Assembly (NCBI GenBank): GCA_963668605.1
Contig: OY764903.1
Span: 5,704,001-5,768,000, forward strand
Source of the DNA: G963668605 sp963668605
Lineage (GTDB): Bacteria; Acidobacteriota; Terriglobia; Bryobacterales; Bryobacteraceae
DNA length: 64,000 nt
Direction: 5' to 3'
The notes beneath the pieces were generated by a model that worked only from the letters and a program-made list of their open reading frames with translations, had not been told where the DNA came from and did not search any database. The number at the start of each line of letters is the position of its first letter. The first letter of the stretch is position 1. Positions 24,993 to 33,677 of the stretch are shown in pieces. Made by a program: the position numbers and the translations under genes.

Positions 24993-25583
24993 CTACTTAT
25001 CATGGGAGTCCCCTTTTTGCACGGCCTTGGCGCGGTCCATGTATTTGAGGGATTGAAGGTCGAGGCGGATGGTGTCTCCGGTTTTGATGAACTGAGGGAC
25101 CATGATGGTGACGCCGCCTTCGAGCTTCGCGGATTTCCAGGTGCTGTCCTGCTGGTTGTGGAGCGGCGGGGCTGTGTCCGCGATATTGACTTCGAGGACG
25201 TCGGGCATCTGGACGGCGACGGGGCGGTCGTCGAGGAACTCGACGGAGACGCGCATTTCGGGTTGGAGGAAGGCGGCCTGAGGTCCGATGAGGGTGGCAG
25301 GGATGTCGACCTGCTCGTAGTTGGAGGGGTCCATGAAGTTGCATTCGTCGCCGTCGCGGTAGAGGAAGCCGAGAGGGCGTTTTTCGAGGGGGAGTTCGTC
25401 GAGTTTGAGTTCGGAGCGGAAGCTATGTTCCCAGAAAGTGCCAGTCGAGAGGTTCAGCAGGCGGGCGTGTGTGGCGCCTCCCATTTTGCCTTGGCCGGGG
25501 TGGTAGTCGGCGGCGATGATCTTGTAGGGCTGGCCCTCGAACAGGATGGCCATTCCGGAGCGTAACTGCGAAGCGGCAATCAT
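24993..25583 (-). CDS. efp: Elongation factor P
   Basis: 196 residues from ATG 25583, which has GGAGGG just upstream; the longer reading to 25640 lacks a site. Three EF-P domains are present: the KOW-like N-terminal domain, the middle OB fold (FLYRDGDECNFMDPSNYEQ) and the C-terminal OB fold with the family signature near QFIKTGDTIRLD. EF-P relieves ribosome stalling at polyproline. The N-terminal tip loop reads HPGQGKMGGATHAR: the position of the usual modified Lys/Arg is Gln and the loop is two residues longer than in E. coli. No modification gene is seen in the window. Confidence 0.93.
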   Translation of the reverse strand: MIAASQLRSGMAILFEGQPYKIIAADYHPGQGKMGGATHARLLNLSTGTFWEHSFRSELKLDELPLEKRPLGFLYRDGDECNFMDPSNYEQVDIPATLIGPQAAFLQPEMRVSVEFLDDRPVAVQMPDVLEVNIADTAPPLHNQQDSTWKSAKLEGGVTIMVPQFIKTGDTIRLDLQSLKYMDRAKAVQKGDSHDK

Positions 25584-25773
25584 GTGACCCTCCGTTTGAA
25601 AAGTACTACACTCTAGCCACGGAGGGAAGCCCTCGTTCACACCCTCGGCGGTGGCGCTGGCGGGCTGGGCGATTTGCCGCCGCTTGTGTGCGCGTCACAC
25701 CAGGATTCTTGCGACTTGCGGCAGTACCAAAGTGTCTACTTAGTTAACGAGAGGCAAAACAATCACCACCATC

Positions 25774-25802
25774 TTGACAGAGATTGGGGTGATTCATACA
25801 AT
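25774..25802 (+). promoter_or_regulatory. Near-consensus sigma-70 promoter of the cysteine operon
   Basis: TTGACA (25774-25779), a 17-nt spacer and TACAAT (25797-25802). The expected start site is near 25809, only about 4 nt before ATG 25813, which has no Shine-Dalgarno. A leaderless mRNA is therefore likely. Confidence 0.75.
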
Positions 25803-25812
25803 AAGAACAGTG

Positions 25813-26769
25813 ATGCTACCGGCGTTCCCATTACCGAAATCGTCTCCAGGCGGCTCCCGCTCCGTGCTGGCGCATATCGGCAACACGCCGCTGGTGTTCC
25901 TGGAGCGCGTGTCGGCGGCCTTTCCGGGCGTCGAGATCCACGCCAAGGCGGAGTTTTTCAACCCGGGAGGCTCGGTTAAAGACCGTCCGGCGCTCAACAT
26001 GATCCTCGATGGAGAACGCACCGGACGCCTCGTGGCGGGCCGCGTGATTCTCGACGCCACCAGCGGCAACACGGGCATCGCCTACGCCATGATCGGGGCT
26101 GCGCGAGGCTACAAGGTGCGGCTGTGCATGCCCGAAAATGCTTCGATCGAGCGCAAGAGGATGCTGAAGGCGTATGGCGCGGAGATAATTTTCACCGATC
26201 CGGCGGAAGGCTCCGACGGCGCCATCCGCAAAGTCAAGCAGGTCTATGAGGCCGATCCCGACCTGTATTTCTACGCCGACCAGTACTCCAATCCGGCGAA
26301 CTGGAAAGCGCATTTTGAAACCACCGCCGTCGAGATCCTGCGCCAGACCGAACGCCGCGTGACGCATTTCGTCGCGGCGATGGGAACCAGCGGCACGTTT
26401 ATGGGTACGACTCGGCGCTTGAAGCGCGATCTGCCCGGCGTGCGCTGCATTTCCGCGCAGCCGTCGTCGGGCTTTCACGGCCTGGAAGGGCTGAAGCACA
26501 TGCCCACGGCGATTGTGCCGGCGATTTACGATCCCGCGCTTGCCGACGGCAACGTCTGGCTCGAAACCGAGGAGGCCTACCGCATGGTGCGCCGCCTGGC
26601 GCGCGAGGAAGGACTGCTGGTCGGGCTCTCCTCGGGGGCGAATGTCGTGGCCGCTTGCGCACTCGCGCGCGAGATGGCGGAGCGAGGCGAAGCAGGAATG
26701 ATCGTGACCGTGTTGTGCGATGGGGCCGAAAAATATCTAAGCGAAGATTTTTGGAATGATCCAGATTAA
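25813..26769 (+). CDS. cysM: Cysteine synthase (CysM/CysK family, probable CysO-dependent type)
   Basis: 318 residues from ATG 25813. It is a fold-type II PLP enzyme: FNPGGSVKDR near residue 50 carries the Schiff-base lysine, SGNTGIAYA binds PLP phosphate, and GTSGTFMGTTR and GLSSGAN follow. CysM-type enzymes of actinobacteria use a sulfur-carrier protein thiocarboxylate (CysO-COSH) with O-phosphoserine in place of sulfide. The downstream mec, cysO and moeZ genes strongly suggest this mode here. Its end overlaps the next gene by 14 nt. The alternative TTG start at 25774 is rejected because that site is the promoter -35 element. Confidence 0.9.
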   Translation: MLPAFPLPKSSPGGSRSVLAHIGNTPLVFLERVSAAFPGVEIHAKAEFFNPGGSVKDRPALNMILDGERTGRLVAGRVILDATSGNTGIAYAMIGAARGYKVRLCMPENASIERKRMLKAYGAEIIFTDPAEGSDGAIRKVKQVYEADPDLYFYADQYSNPANWKAHFETTAVEILRQTERRVTHFVAAMGTSGTFMGTTRRLKRDLPGVRCISAQPSSGFHGLEGLKHMPTAIVPAIYDPALADGNVWLETEEAYRMVRRLAREEGLLVGLSSGANVVAACALAREMAERGEAGMIVTVLCDGAEKYLSEDFWNDPD

Positions 26770-27181
26770 GCGAACGGCCTGGGACGTGATGGTACAACAT
26801 GCCCGGGCTACATATCCGAACGAATGCTGCGGCGCGATGCTCGGTGTTTCCGATGACGGGAGCAAGCGCGTGGTTCTGGCCGTGCCGTTGAAGAACGCTT
26901 TCGCGGGGCCGCAAGCCGATCGCTATGAATTGCGCCCGGAGGACCTGTTGCGCGCCGACCGCGAAGCGCGCACGCATGGCATGGACCTTGTGGGCATCTT
27001 TCACTCGCACCCCGATTGCGATGCCTACTTCTCGGCGACGGATTTGAAGAACTCATGTCCGTGGTACTCGTTCGTGGTGATCTCGATCCGCCAGGGCGAA
27101 TACGACCACTCCAATAGCTGGCTGCCCAACACGGAGCAGACCGAGGCAATCCAGGAAGAAATGAAGGTAGAAGCAGAATGA
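26756..27181 (+). CDS. mec: JAMM/MPN metalloprotease (Mec-like)
   Basis: 141 residues. The JAMM zinc motif HSHPDCDAYFSATD (H-x-H, x7, S, x2, D) is at about residues 82-95, and the catalytic glutamate is in NECCGAMLG near residue 22. In M. tuberculosis Mec cleaves cysteine from the CysO-cysteine adduct; similar JAMM proteins also trim C-terminal extensions of ubiquitin-like sulfur carriers. Both roles fit the next gene. ATG overlaps cysM by 14 nt and its stop overlaps the following ATG (ATGA). Confidence 0.9.
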   Translation: MIQIKRTAWDVMVQHARATYPNECCGAMLGVSDDGSKRVVLAVPLKNAFAGPQADRYELRPEDLLRADREARTHGMDLVGIFHSHPDCDAYFSATDLKNSCPWYSFVVISIRQGEYDHSNSWLPNTEQTEAIQEEMKVEAE

Positions 27182-27462
27182 CGAAGATTTTGATCCCAAC
27201 CCCGCTGCGGCAATATGTCGACAAGCAAGACTCGGTTGAAGTCACCGGAGCAACCGTCGGCGAAGCGCTGGGCGCGCTCACTGGCCGCTACCAGGAATTG
27301 CGCCGCCATCTGTATAGCGACGAAGGCAAGTTGCGCAGCTTCGTAAACGTCTATCTGAACGACGAAGACATCCGCTATCTCGGCAAGGATTCGGCGCCGC
27401 TGAGCGACGGCGACACGTTGACCATCGTTCCCAGCATCGCGGGAGGTTCCCGTGCCCGTTGA
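27178..27462 (+). CDS. cysO: Ubiquitin-like sulfur carrier protein (CysO/MoaD/ThiS family)
   Basis: 94 residues with a beta-grasp fold: ILIPTPLRQYV, NVYLNDEDIRYL and the C-terminal SDGDTLTIVPSIAGG. The diglycine is followed by four residues, SRAR, before the stop, so the terminal Gly carboxylate must be exposed by cleavage before adenylation. The Mec-like protease encoded just upstream is the obvious candidate. After thiocarboxylation by the MoeZ-like enzyme it would donate sulfur to CysM. ATGA overlap with mec, 11-nt overlap with moeZ. Confidence 0.88.
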   Translation: MTKILIPTPLRQYVDKQDSVEVTGATVGEALGALTGRYQELRRHLYSDEGKLRSFVNVYLNDEDIRYLGKDSAPLSDGDTLTIVPSIAGGSRAR

Positions 27463-28621
27463 AGCGCCAGAGCGCGCGGCCGTGCTTACCAACGAGGAGA
27501 TTCTGCGCTACAGCCGCCATTTGATCATGCCCGAAGTCGGCATGGAGGGGCAGCTCAAGCTGAAGAACGCGAGCGTCCTGTTGGTGGGCGCCGGCGGACT
27601 CGGCGCGCCGCTCGGGCTGTATCTCGCGGCCGCCGGCATCGGACGCATCGGCATAGTCGATTTTGACGTCGTCGACCACACCAACCTGCACCGCCAGGTG
27701 ATCCACGGCACGAAGGACGTAGGGCGCAAGAAACTCGATTCGGCTGCCGACCGGATGGCGGACATCAACCCCAATGTCGAGATCGTGAAGCACGAAGTCG
27801 CGCTGACAAGCGAGAACGCGCTGGAGATTGTGCGGGCCTACGATCTCGTCATCGATGGGACCGACAATTTTCCGACGCGCTATCTGGTCAACGACGCCTG
27901 TGTACTGTTGGGCAAGCCCAACGTATATGGCTCAATCTTCCGCTTTGAAGGGCAGGCCAGCGTGTTCGCCTACGAAGGCGGTCCATGCTATCGCTGCCTG
28001 TATCCGGAGCCGCCGCCTCCCGGCCTTGTGCCGAGTTGCGCCGAGGGCGGCGTGCTGGGAATTCTGCCGGGCATCATCGGTCTGGTGCAAGCGACGGAAG
28101 CCGTCAAGCTGATTCTTGGCATCGGCGAACCTCTTGTGGGCCGCCTGATGCTGTACGACGCACTGGCGATGCGCTTCCGCGAATTGAAGCTGCGCAAGAA
28201 CCCCGAGTGCCCGATCTGCGGTGAACACCGCACGATCACTGAACTCATCGACTATCACCAATTCTGTGGCGTACCTAAGGAGCAACCCGTGAATGCAGTG
28301 CTGGAAGGCGACATCGATCCGCTGGAAGTGAAAGCGAAGATCGATCGTGGCGAGACATTCGTTCTCATCGACGTCCGTGAGGTTTTTGAAAACCAGATTT
28401 GCAGCATCCCGACCGCCCGGCTGATCCCGCTCGGCGAGCTGCCCAAACGGCTTCAAGAACTCAATCCCACCGACGAAATTGTGGCGCACTGCAAGAGTGG
28501 TATGCGCAGCGCCAAGGCCGTCGACCTTCTGCGCCAATCGGGCTTCACCCGAGTACGCAACATGAAGGGCGGCATCCTGGCCTGGAGCGACAAGGTCGAC
28601 CCCAGCGTGCCGAAGTATTAA
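27452..28621 (+). CDS. moeZ: MoeZ/MoeB-type adenylyltransferase with rhodanese domain
   Basis: 389 residues from GTG 27452. The N-terminal E1-like domain (to ~270) has YSRHLIMPEVG, the nucleotide loop GAGGLG, the adenylation segment DGTDNFPTRYL and two CxxC zinc pairs (CYRC, CPIC). The C-terminal rhodanese domain (residues ~285-389) carries the sulfur-relay cysteine in HCKSGMRSA. MoeZ adenylates and thiocarboxylates CysO (and MoaD-like carriers). Completes a cysM-mec-cysO-moeZ operon. Confidence 0.93.
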   Translation: MPVEAPERAAVLTNEEILRYSRHLIMPEVGMEGQLKLKNASVLLVGAGGLGAPLGLYLAAAGIGRIGIVDFDVVDHTNLHRQVIHGTKDVGRKKLDSAADRMADINPNVEIVKHEVALTSENALEIVRAYDLVIDGTDNFPTRYLVNDACVLLGKPNVYGSIFRFEGQASVFAYEGGPCYRCLYPEPPPPGLVPSCAEGGVLGILPGIIGLVQATEAVKLILGIGEPLVGRLMLYDALAMRFRELKLRKNPECPICGEHRTITELIDYHQFCGVPKEQPVNAVLEGDIDPLEVKAKIDRGETFVLIDVREVFENQICSIPTARLIPLGELPKRLQELNPTDEIVAHCKSGMRSAKAVDLLRQSGFTRVRNMKGGILAWSDKVDPSVPKY

Positions 28622-29221
28622 AGTTATGTTGTCCTGAGTTGGAAGTTCGCCACATCAACCTTTGGGGGGCGGACGCCTTCGTCCGCACCGGACGTGTGCC
28701 CAGCATGGGCAGAATCTAATTGGATGAAAGGAGCCAATCGGAGCCGATGACGGCAACCGTAGCGAAACGCAAGGCGTAGCCGCGAGGCGAAGCTGAAAGC
28801 AGCGCGTAGCAAACCTTCGACCGTAGGAACACGAACTGGCAGTGAGGCCGGGTGCGGGCGGCAAGTTGGCGTTGAACAGCGAAGCCCAAAGGTCATCAAG
28901 ACGCATCAGGTAGAGCCAGTCGGCGCGAGGGGACAGATTTTGCACCTTACCTGGGGAGATCTCTCCGGCGAGAGCGGGAGAGAAGTCAGCAGAGGCCGTA
29001 GTAGCCGAGAAGCCGCGTAACGGCGGTGGAGCGAAGGGCCGAAGAACCAAGGAACGGAGCTAGAGAAGGAACTGAAGAGCGGCGAAATATGAGGACTCGA
29101 ATCACGAGCGCAACAACTACGGTAGCCAACTCGTGAGTGCGGGAGGAAGAGGCGGTGCAGCCGCCGGGAACCTACTGCGGAGAGACCATGCTGGGCTTCG
29201 CGAACCTTTCGACGGAGAGCA

Positions 29222-30469
29222 ATGTACGAGACTTTGATGGAAACGGTCGTGGCGGACGAGAATTGCGAGTCCGCCCTGAAGGCGGTAAAACGCAACCAGG
29301 GCGCGGCTGGCATTGATCGGATGACTACGGCCCAACTGGGACCGCACCTGAAGGCAAACTGGTGGATCCTCAAAGACAAACTCCTGAAGGGGACCTACGT
29401 TCCAAGCCCCGTGAGGCGGGTAGAGATACCGAAGCCAAGCGGGGGCACGCGGACACTGGGCATCCCGACGGTACAGGACCGGTTCATACAGCAGTTGTTA
29501 TTGCAAGTGCTGACACCGGTCTTCGATCCGCAATTCAGCGGGCACAGTTACGGATTCCGGCCGGGGCGCAGCGCACAGGACGCCGTGCGAGCCGCACAGC
29601 AATATGCGCAGGGAGGGAAGGACTGGGTGGTGGATCTAGACATCACGAAGTTCTTCGACCACGTCAATCACGACATTCTTATGGGCCGGGTCGCGCCAGT
29701 GATCCGGGACAAACGGGTGTTGCATTTGATTGGGAAATTCCTGCGGCGGGGAGCGATGGTGGACGGGTTGGTGGAAGCCAGTGAGGAGGGCACGCCGCAA
29801 GGCGGGCCGCTGTCTCCGCTGCTGGCCAATATCTATCTGGATGCGCTCGACAAGGAACTGGAACGAAGAGGGCACCGATTCTGCCGGTATGCGGATGACT
29901 GCAATATCTACGTAGGCAGTCAAGCGGCGGCGGAACGGACGCTGGCTTCGGTACAGGGCTGGATCGAGAAGCATCTGCGCTTGCAGGTGAACACCGCCAA
30001 GAGCGGAACGGGGAGGGTCTGGGAACGCAAGTTTCTGGGCTTTCGACTGGATCGCAAGAAGCGGATCGGAATCGCACCGGAAAGCCTGGAGCGACTCAAG
30101 GCAAAGGTGAGGCAGATGTGGGATGGCCGCCGCAGTCGCAGCAGCAACCAACTGCGCGATGAGTGGGGCCGGTACGTGCGAGGCTGGTGGGGTTACTTCC
30201 AACTGGCCGAAGTACGGAGGCCACTGCGGGACCTGGAAGCTTGGGGGCGCAGGCACATCCGGAAATGCTTCTGGTTGAGATGGCACGACCGACGAGGCCG
30301 GCTTCGACGGTTGCGTCGACTGGGGATCAGCGGTCGCGATCTTGGTGTCGCGGGCAGTAGCCGCGGCGCTTGGGCAGTGGCCAAAGAACCCGTGCTGCAA
30401 AACGCACTGAGCAAATCGGTTTTACGAAGGTACGGCTTCCTGTTTCCATCGGATCTTGCCACGCAGTAA
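29222..30469 (+). CDS. ltrA: Group II intron reverse transcriptase/maturase
   Basis: 415 residues. The RT domain shows GAAGIDRMTTAQL (RT1), IPTVQDRFIQQ (RT2), GFRPGRSAQDA, VVDLDITKFFDHVNHD, GTPQGGPLSPLLANIYLD (RT4) and the catalytic FCRYADD at about residues 220-226. The maturase X domain follows (WGRYVRGWWGYFQ). There is no HNH endonuclease domain at the C-terminus, as in class C introns. It helps intron splicing and target-primed retrohoming. The start is supported by GGAGAG before ATG. The reading frame is intact, so the intron could still be active. Confidence 0.95.
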   Translation: MYETLMETVVADENCESALKAVKRNQGAAGIDRMTTAQLGPHLKANWWILKDKLLKGTYVPSPVRRVEIPKPSGGTRTLGIPTVQDRFIQQLLLQVLTPVFDPQFSGHSYGFRPGRSAQDAVRAAQQYAQGGKDWVVDLDITKFFDHVNHDILMGRVAPVIRDKRVLHLIGKFLRRGAMVDGLVEASEEGTPQGGPLSPLLANIYLDALDKELERRGHRFCRYADDCNIYVGSQAAAERTLASVQGWIEKHLRLQVNTAKSGTGRVWERKFLGFRLDRKKRIGIAPESLERLKAKVRQMWDGRRSRSSNQLRDEWGRYVRGWWGYFQLAEVRRPLRDLEAWGRRHIRKCFWLRWHDRRGRLRRLRRLGISGRDLGVAGSSRGAWAVAKEPVLQNALSKSVLRRYGFLFPSDLATQ

Positions 30470-30483
30470 CGTCGCCGGGTTCA

Positions 30484-30517
30484 ACCGCCGGATGCGGAAA
30501 ACCGCACGTCCGGTGGT
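30484..30517 (+). ncRNA. Domain V of the group II intron
   Basis: A 34-nt hairpin: ACCGCCGGATGCGG, tetraloop AAAA, CCGCACGTCCGGTGGT. The two-nt bulge and stem lengths fit domain V. The catalytic triad position reads CGC where most classes have AGC; CGC is known from class C introns such as that of Oceanobacillus. It forms the metal-binding catalytic core. Confidence 0.88.
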
Positions 30518-30602
30518 GTGGGAGGGTGCCGGGGCGCAATCCTCGGCACTCGACCCGATCCCTGGTCCGGTTTTCAGCGGATCTTTTCGATGCCCGAAAC
30601 AA

Positions 30603-30640
30603 GGCTGACGAGGGCGTCAGCCGCGGTCCAGGAGGACCGC
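30603..30640. repeat. Stem-loop module pair downstream of the intron
   Basis: Two perfect adjacent stems: GGCTGACG (30603-30610) / CGTCAGCC (30615-30622), and GCGGTCC (30623-30629) / GGACCGC (30634-30640). They match in style the module upstream of the intron (GCGGACgccttcGTCCGC), so the intron appears to be inserted inside an array of such modules. Confidence 0.65.
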
Positions 30641-30761
30641 CCTCCGAACATCGGAAACGCTGCGCGAGCGACGCCCGTCTATGAAGATGAGGGAAGAGCA
30701 ACGGCAGCCGGCGAAGGCGCGTACGCCTCCGGCTGCCGTGCGTTTGACGCTACCATAGTAC

Positions 30762-33143
30762 TTGTCTCGCATCTCTTCATCCACAGGCGCGGTGACGCAC
30801 CGCTGGCCCCAGATCTATCTCGGCGTCGCGCTTACCACTTTGGCCACACTGGTCCTGGAGCTGTCCCTGACACGGATTTTCTCCGTCGTTTTCTACTACC
30901 ATTTCGCATTTCTCGCCATCTCGATCGCCTTGTTCGGGCTCGGCGCGGGGGGCGTTTTCTCGTATGTGGTAGCGGGCTGGCCGGACGCACTATTCAGCAA
31001 GCTCGGCAAGCTCTCGGCGGTCAACAGCATCGTGGTTGTCGTTTCGCTCGTCTTTATCCTGACCCGCAAGGGCGAGTTGAATAACGTCTCGCTTGGCCTC
31101 GTCTACTTCGCCAGTGCGCTGCCGTTTTTTCTCGCTGGTGCGATCGTGTCGCTGGCGATCGGCGAGACGATCGAACGCGTGGAACGCGTCTATTTCTTCG
31201 ATCTGATTGGCGCTTCCGCCGGATGCCTGCTGCTGATTCCGTTTCTCAACTCATTTGGCGGCCCGAACACCATGATTATCGCGGCGGCGCTCTTCGCCGT
31301 GGCCGCCGCCATCTGGCACAACCTTGACCGCCGCGCGATGGGGCGCGCGATCAGCGTCGGCCTCGCGCTTCTGTTCGTCACGCTGGTCGCCGCGAACATG
31401 AAAAAGCCGCTGATCGACGTGCGCTATGCCAAGGGCGGCCAACTGCCCAGCGAGAGCTTCGTGAAGTGGAACAGCTTCTCGCGCATCGCCATCACGCAGG
31501 AGCCGGGCTCCAACATGCTCAGCATCGTGATTGACGCCGATGCGGCCACTGGCATCGCAAGCTTCGACATCGATCATCTGCAACCAGCGGAGCGCCAGAG
31601 CCTGCTGCGCCAGGGTCCGGGCTTCGCTTACGCGATGCGTCCCGGCGCCAAAGCCCTGATCATCGGCCCCGGCGGCGGATGGGATGTCACACGCGCGCTT
31701 GCCTCGGGCAGCCGCGACATCACCGGCGTGGAGATCAACCCGATCATCGCGCGGACCATCATGCAGGAGAGGTTCCCGGCGCTGAGCCGCAACCTCTACG
31801 CCCGCCCGGACGTGCGTATCGTCGTCGAGGACGGACGCAGCTTTGTCCGCCGCAGCCAGGAAAAATATCAGGTGATCCAGGCCACGCTCGTCGATACTTG
31901 GGCCTCGACCGCCGCAGGGGCTTTCGCCCTGTCGGAAAACAACCTCTATACCAGTGATGCCTTCTATGATTACCTTTCGCACCTGACGGACGACGGCGTG
32001 CTGGCCTTTACGCGTTGGGGTTTCGATCCGCCGCGTGAATCGCTGCGCCTGCTTTCGCTGGCGCGCGCCGCCTTCGACCGGCTGGGCGAAAAGGACGCCG
32101 CGCGGCACGTCATCGTCGTCCGTGAGGACGCGCAGAAGATCGCCGCCTGGGGCGCGATGGATACCGTGCTGATTTCGCGCAAACCGTTTACAGACGCGGA
32201 CATCGTACAGGCTCGGCGCGTCATCGCCGACGGCCGCATGGAGCCGGTGTATCTGCCCGGTGCGGGCGTCAACAACCCGTTCTCGCAACTGCTCGAAGCC
32301 CCCGATCCCACGCAATTCATCCAGGGTTACCGCTACGACGTTTCGCCGGTCAGCGACGACCGTCCGTTCTTCTTTTACACGGTCCAGCCGCGCGACCTGA
32401 TGAACTTCCTGCGGGAATCGTTTCAGGGCAGCGCGGACTATAAGATCAATCGCGCCGTGCCGCTGCTTTACAGCCTGATGGTGGTCAGCCTGTTCGCCAC
32501 TGTCGTGATTCTGGCCATGCCGCCGCTCATATTGCGGACACGCCTGCCACGCGAAGCGGGCGTGCTGCGATTTCTGGCTTATTTCGTCTGCATCGGCGCC
32601 GGCTACATTCTGGTCCAGGTCGCTCTGATCCAGAAGTTTGTGCTCTTTCTAGGCCACCCGACGTATGCTCTCACGGTGATCGTCTTTTCGATGCTGCTTT
32701 CGAGCGGGATAGGCAGCTTCTTCAGCCGGCGCATTCTGGGCGGCTCGGACCGCCATCTGCAATTCGCTCTCGCCGGCGTGGCCGCGCTTGTGGCGCTGCT
32801 GGCCGCAGTCTCCGCGCCGCTCACCAGCGCGGGTGTCGGTCTGCCGCTGGCCTTGAAGATGGCGATCACGGCTTTACTGATCGCGCCGGCCGGTTTCCTG
32901 ATGGGCATGCCCTTCCCCACCGGATTGACGCGCCTGGAAGCCTTCCACAAGCCATCCGTGCGCTGGGCCTGGTCTTTGAACGCCGCATCGAGCGTGCTCG
33001 GTTCCGCCAGCGCCATCTTCTTTGCTATCTACATCGGACTGCGCGCGACACTTCTGCTCGGCGGCTGCCTGTACCTGTTGGCGCTGCTGACGGTGCGCGC
33101 TACCGGCCGTGGAGCTAGTCCTTCGGCACGATCTGCGAGCTGA
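30762..33143 (+). CDS. Membrane protein with spermidine-synthase-like domain
   Basis: 793 residues. About six to seven membrane helices occupy residues 15-210, a soluble methyltransferase-fold domain of the spermine/spermidine synthase type spans ~240-560, and five or more helices follow (570-780). The soluble part has IIGPGGGWDVTRAL (S-adenosyl binding loop), GVEINPI and VVEDGRSFVRRS. Such fusions are common in Acidobacteriota and other soil bacteria; substrate and role are not known, and true polyamine synthesis is doubtful. The start is TTG 30762; no better start is seen. It ends 29 nt into the convergent gene. Confidence 0.75.
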   Translation: MSRISSSTGAVTHRWPQIYLGVALTTLATLVLELSLTRIFSVVFYYHFAFLAISIALFGLGAGGVFSYVVAGWPDALFSKLGKLSAVNSIVVVVSLVFILTRKGELNNVSLGLVYFASALPFFLAGAIVSLAIGETIERVERVYFFDLIGASAGCLLLIPFLNSFGGPNTMIIAAALFAVAAAIWHNLDRRAMGRAISVGLALLFVTLVAANMKKPLIDVRYAKGGQLPSESFVKWNSFSRIAITQEPGSNMLSIVIDADAATGIASFDIDHLQPAERQSLLRQGPGFAYAMRPGAKALIIGPGGGWDVTRALASGSRDITGVEINPIIARTIMQERFPALSRNLYARPDVRIVVEDGRSFVRRSQEKYQVIQATLVDTWASTAAGAFALSENNLYTSDAFYDYLSHLTDDGVLAFTRWGFDPPRESLRLLSLARAAFDRLGEKDAARHVIVVREDAQKIAAWGAMDTVLISRKPFTDADIVQARRVIADGRMEPVYLPGAGVNNPFSQLLEAPDPTQFIQGYRYDVSPVSDDRPFFFYTVQPRDLMNFLRESFQGSADYKINRAVPLLYSLMVVSLFATVVILAMPPLILRTRLPREAGVLRFLAYFVCIGAGYILVQVALIQKFVLFLGHPTYALTVIVFSMLLSSGIGSFFSRRILGGSDRHLQFALAGVAALVALLAAVSAPLTSAGVGLPLALKMAITALLIAPAGFLMGMPFPTGLTRLEAFHKPSVRWAWSLNAASSVLGSASAIFFAIYIGLRATLLLGGCLYLLALLTVRATGRGASPSARSAS

Positions 33144-33417
33144 AATCTTCGGGTTCTTTTCGCGGACGCGATTCCAGATATGCACCGAGAGCGGCCGCGC
33201 CCAGCGACAGCGCGAGTACGGTGGCTGAGATGCGATCCGTCCTTCCCGACCATAGCGTACCCAACAGTGCCGCCAGCGTGCGGAAACTCCACCCAACGGC
33301 GCGCGACATTCGCGCCGTACCGTTATAGACGCGCCAGCCCGCGCGTCCGGCCAGAAATGCGAATCCGACAGCAAGAACGCCCAGAACGATCCGGGCCATG
33401 GTGAGCGACATCAGCAT
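33115..33417 (-). CDS. Small membrane protein of unknown function
   Basis: About 100 residues from ATG 33417. Two probable membrane helices (residues 3-22 and ~60-78, the second before LESRPRKEPEDF) separated by a basic loop. No family recognised. The alternative longer reading starts at 33513, but adds no hydrophobic or conserved segment. Overlaps the converging synthase-like gene tail to tail. Confidence 0.45.
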   Translation of the reverse strand: MLMSLTMARIVLGVLAVGFAFLAGRAGWRVYNGTARMSRAVGWSFRTLAALLGTLWSGRTDRISATVLALSLGAAALGAYLESRPRKEPEDFSSQIVPKD

Positions 33418-33677
33418 GCCTTCAATGTATCCCAGAAAATCCTGTACCGCCCTGTTCGCGAACCGCGCTGCTGCCGATAAGGAGATGTGAGGTGCAACCG
33501 GCAGTGTCCGCACAAATTGTGCAAAATCCGTCCGTTCGAATCCATTCGGAGCGGCCCAGGTGCGGATCCGCCGGCCCGGACAGATTTAGGTTCATAAATG
33601 TCTGAAACGAGTGTCGTCCTGGAAACATCCATTCGAGTGAGTGATATTCTGGGAATAGCCCAGGAAAGGGGCTTGCT

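Larger units (their letters stand above)
28694..30559 (+). mobile_element. Group II intron, probably class C
   Basis: The 5' end GTGTG at 28694-28698 matches the group II consensus GUGYG; the 3' boundary GACCCGAT ends at 30559. Between them lie a ~520-nt structured RNA region, the reverse transcriptase gene, domain V (30484-30517) and a domain VI-like hairpin (GTGCCG...CGGCAC, about 30526-30549). Seven nt upstream is a stem-loop GCGGAC/GTCCGC (28669-28674 / 28681-28686). Insertion just after a stem-loop is the habit of class C introns, which use terminator-like hairpins. The boundary coordinates are estimates from consensus. Confidence 0.85.

Noticed and set aside
28640..29220. Possible protein genes in the stretch before the reverse transcriptase
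   Set aside because: The region is the structured 5' part of the group II intron RNA; readings there have no coding features.
29222..30469. Defence-type reverse transcriptase (retron or DRT)
   Set aside because: A group II 5' end, domain V and maturase domain identify it as an intron enzyme.
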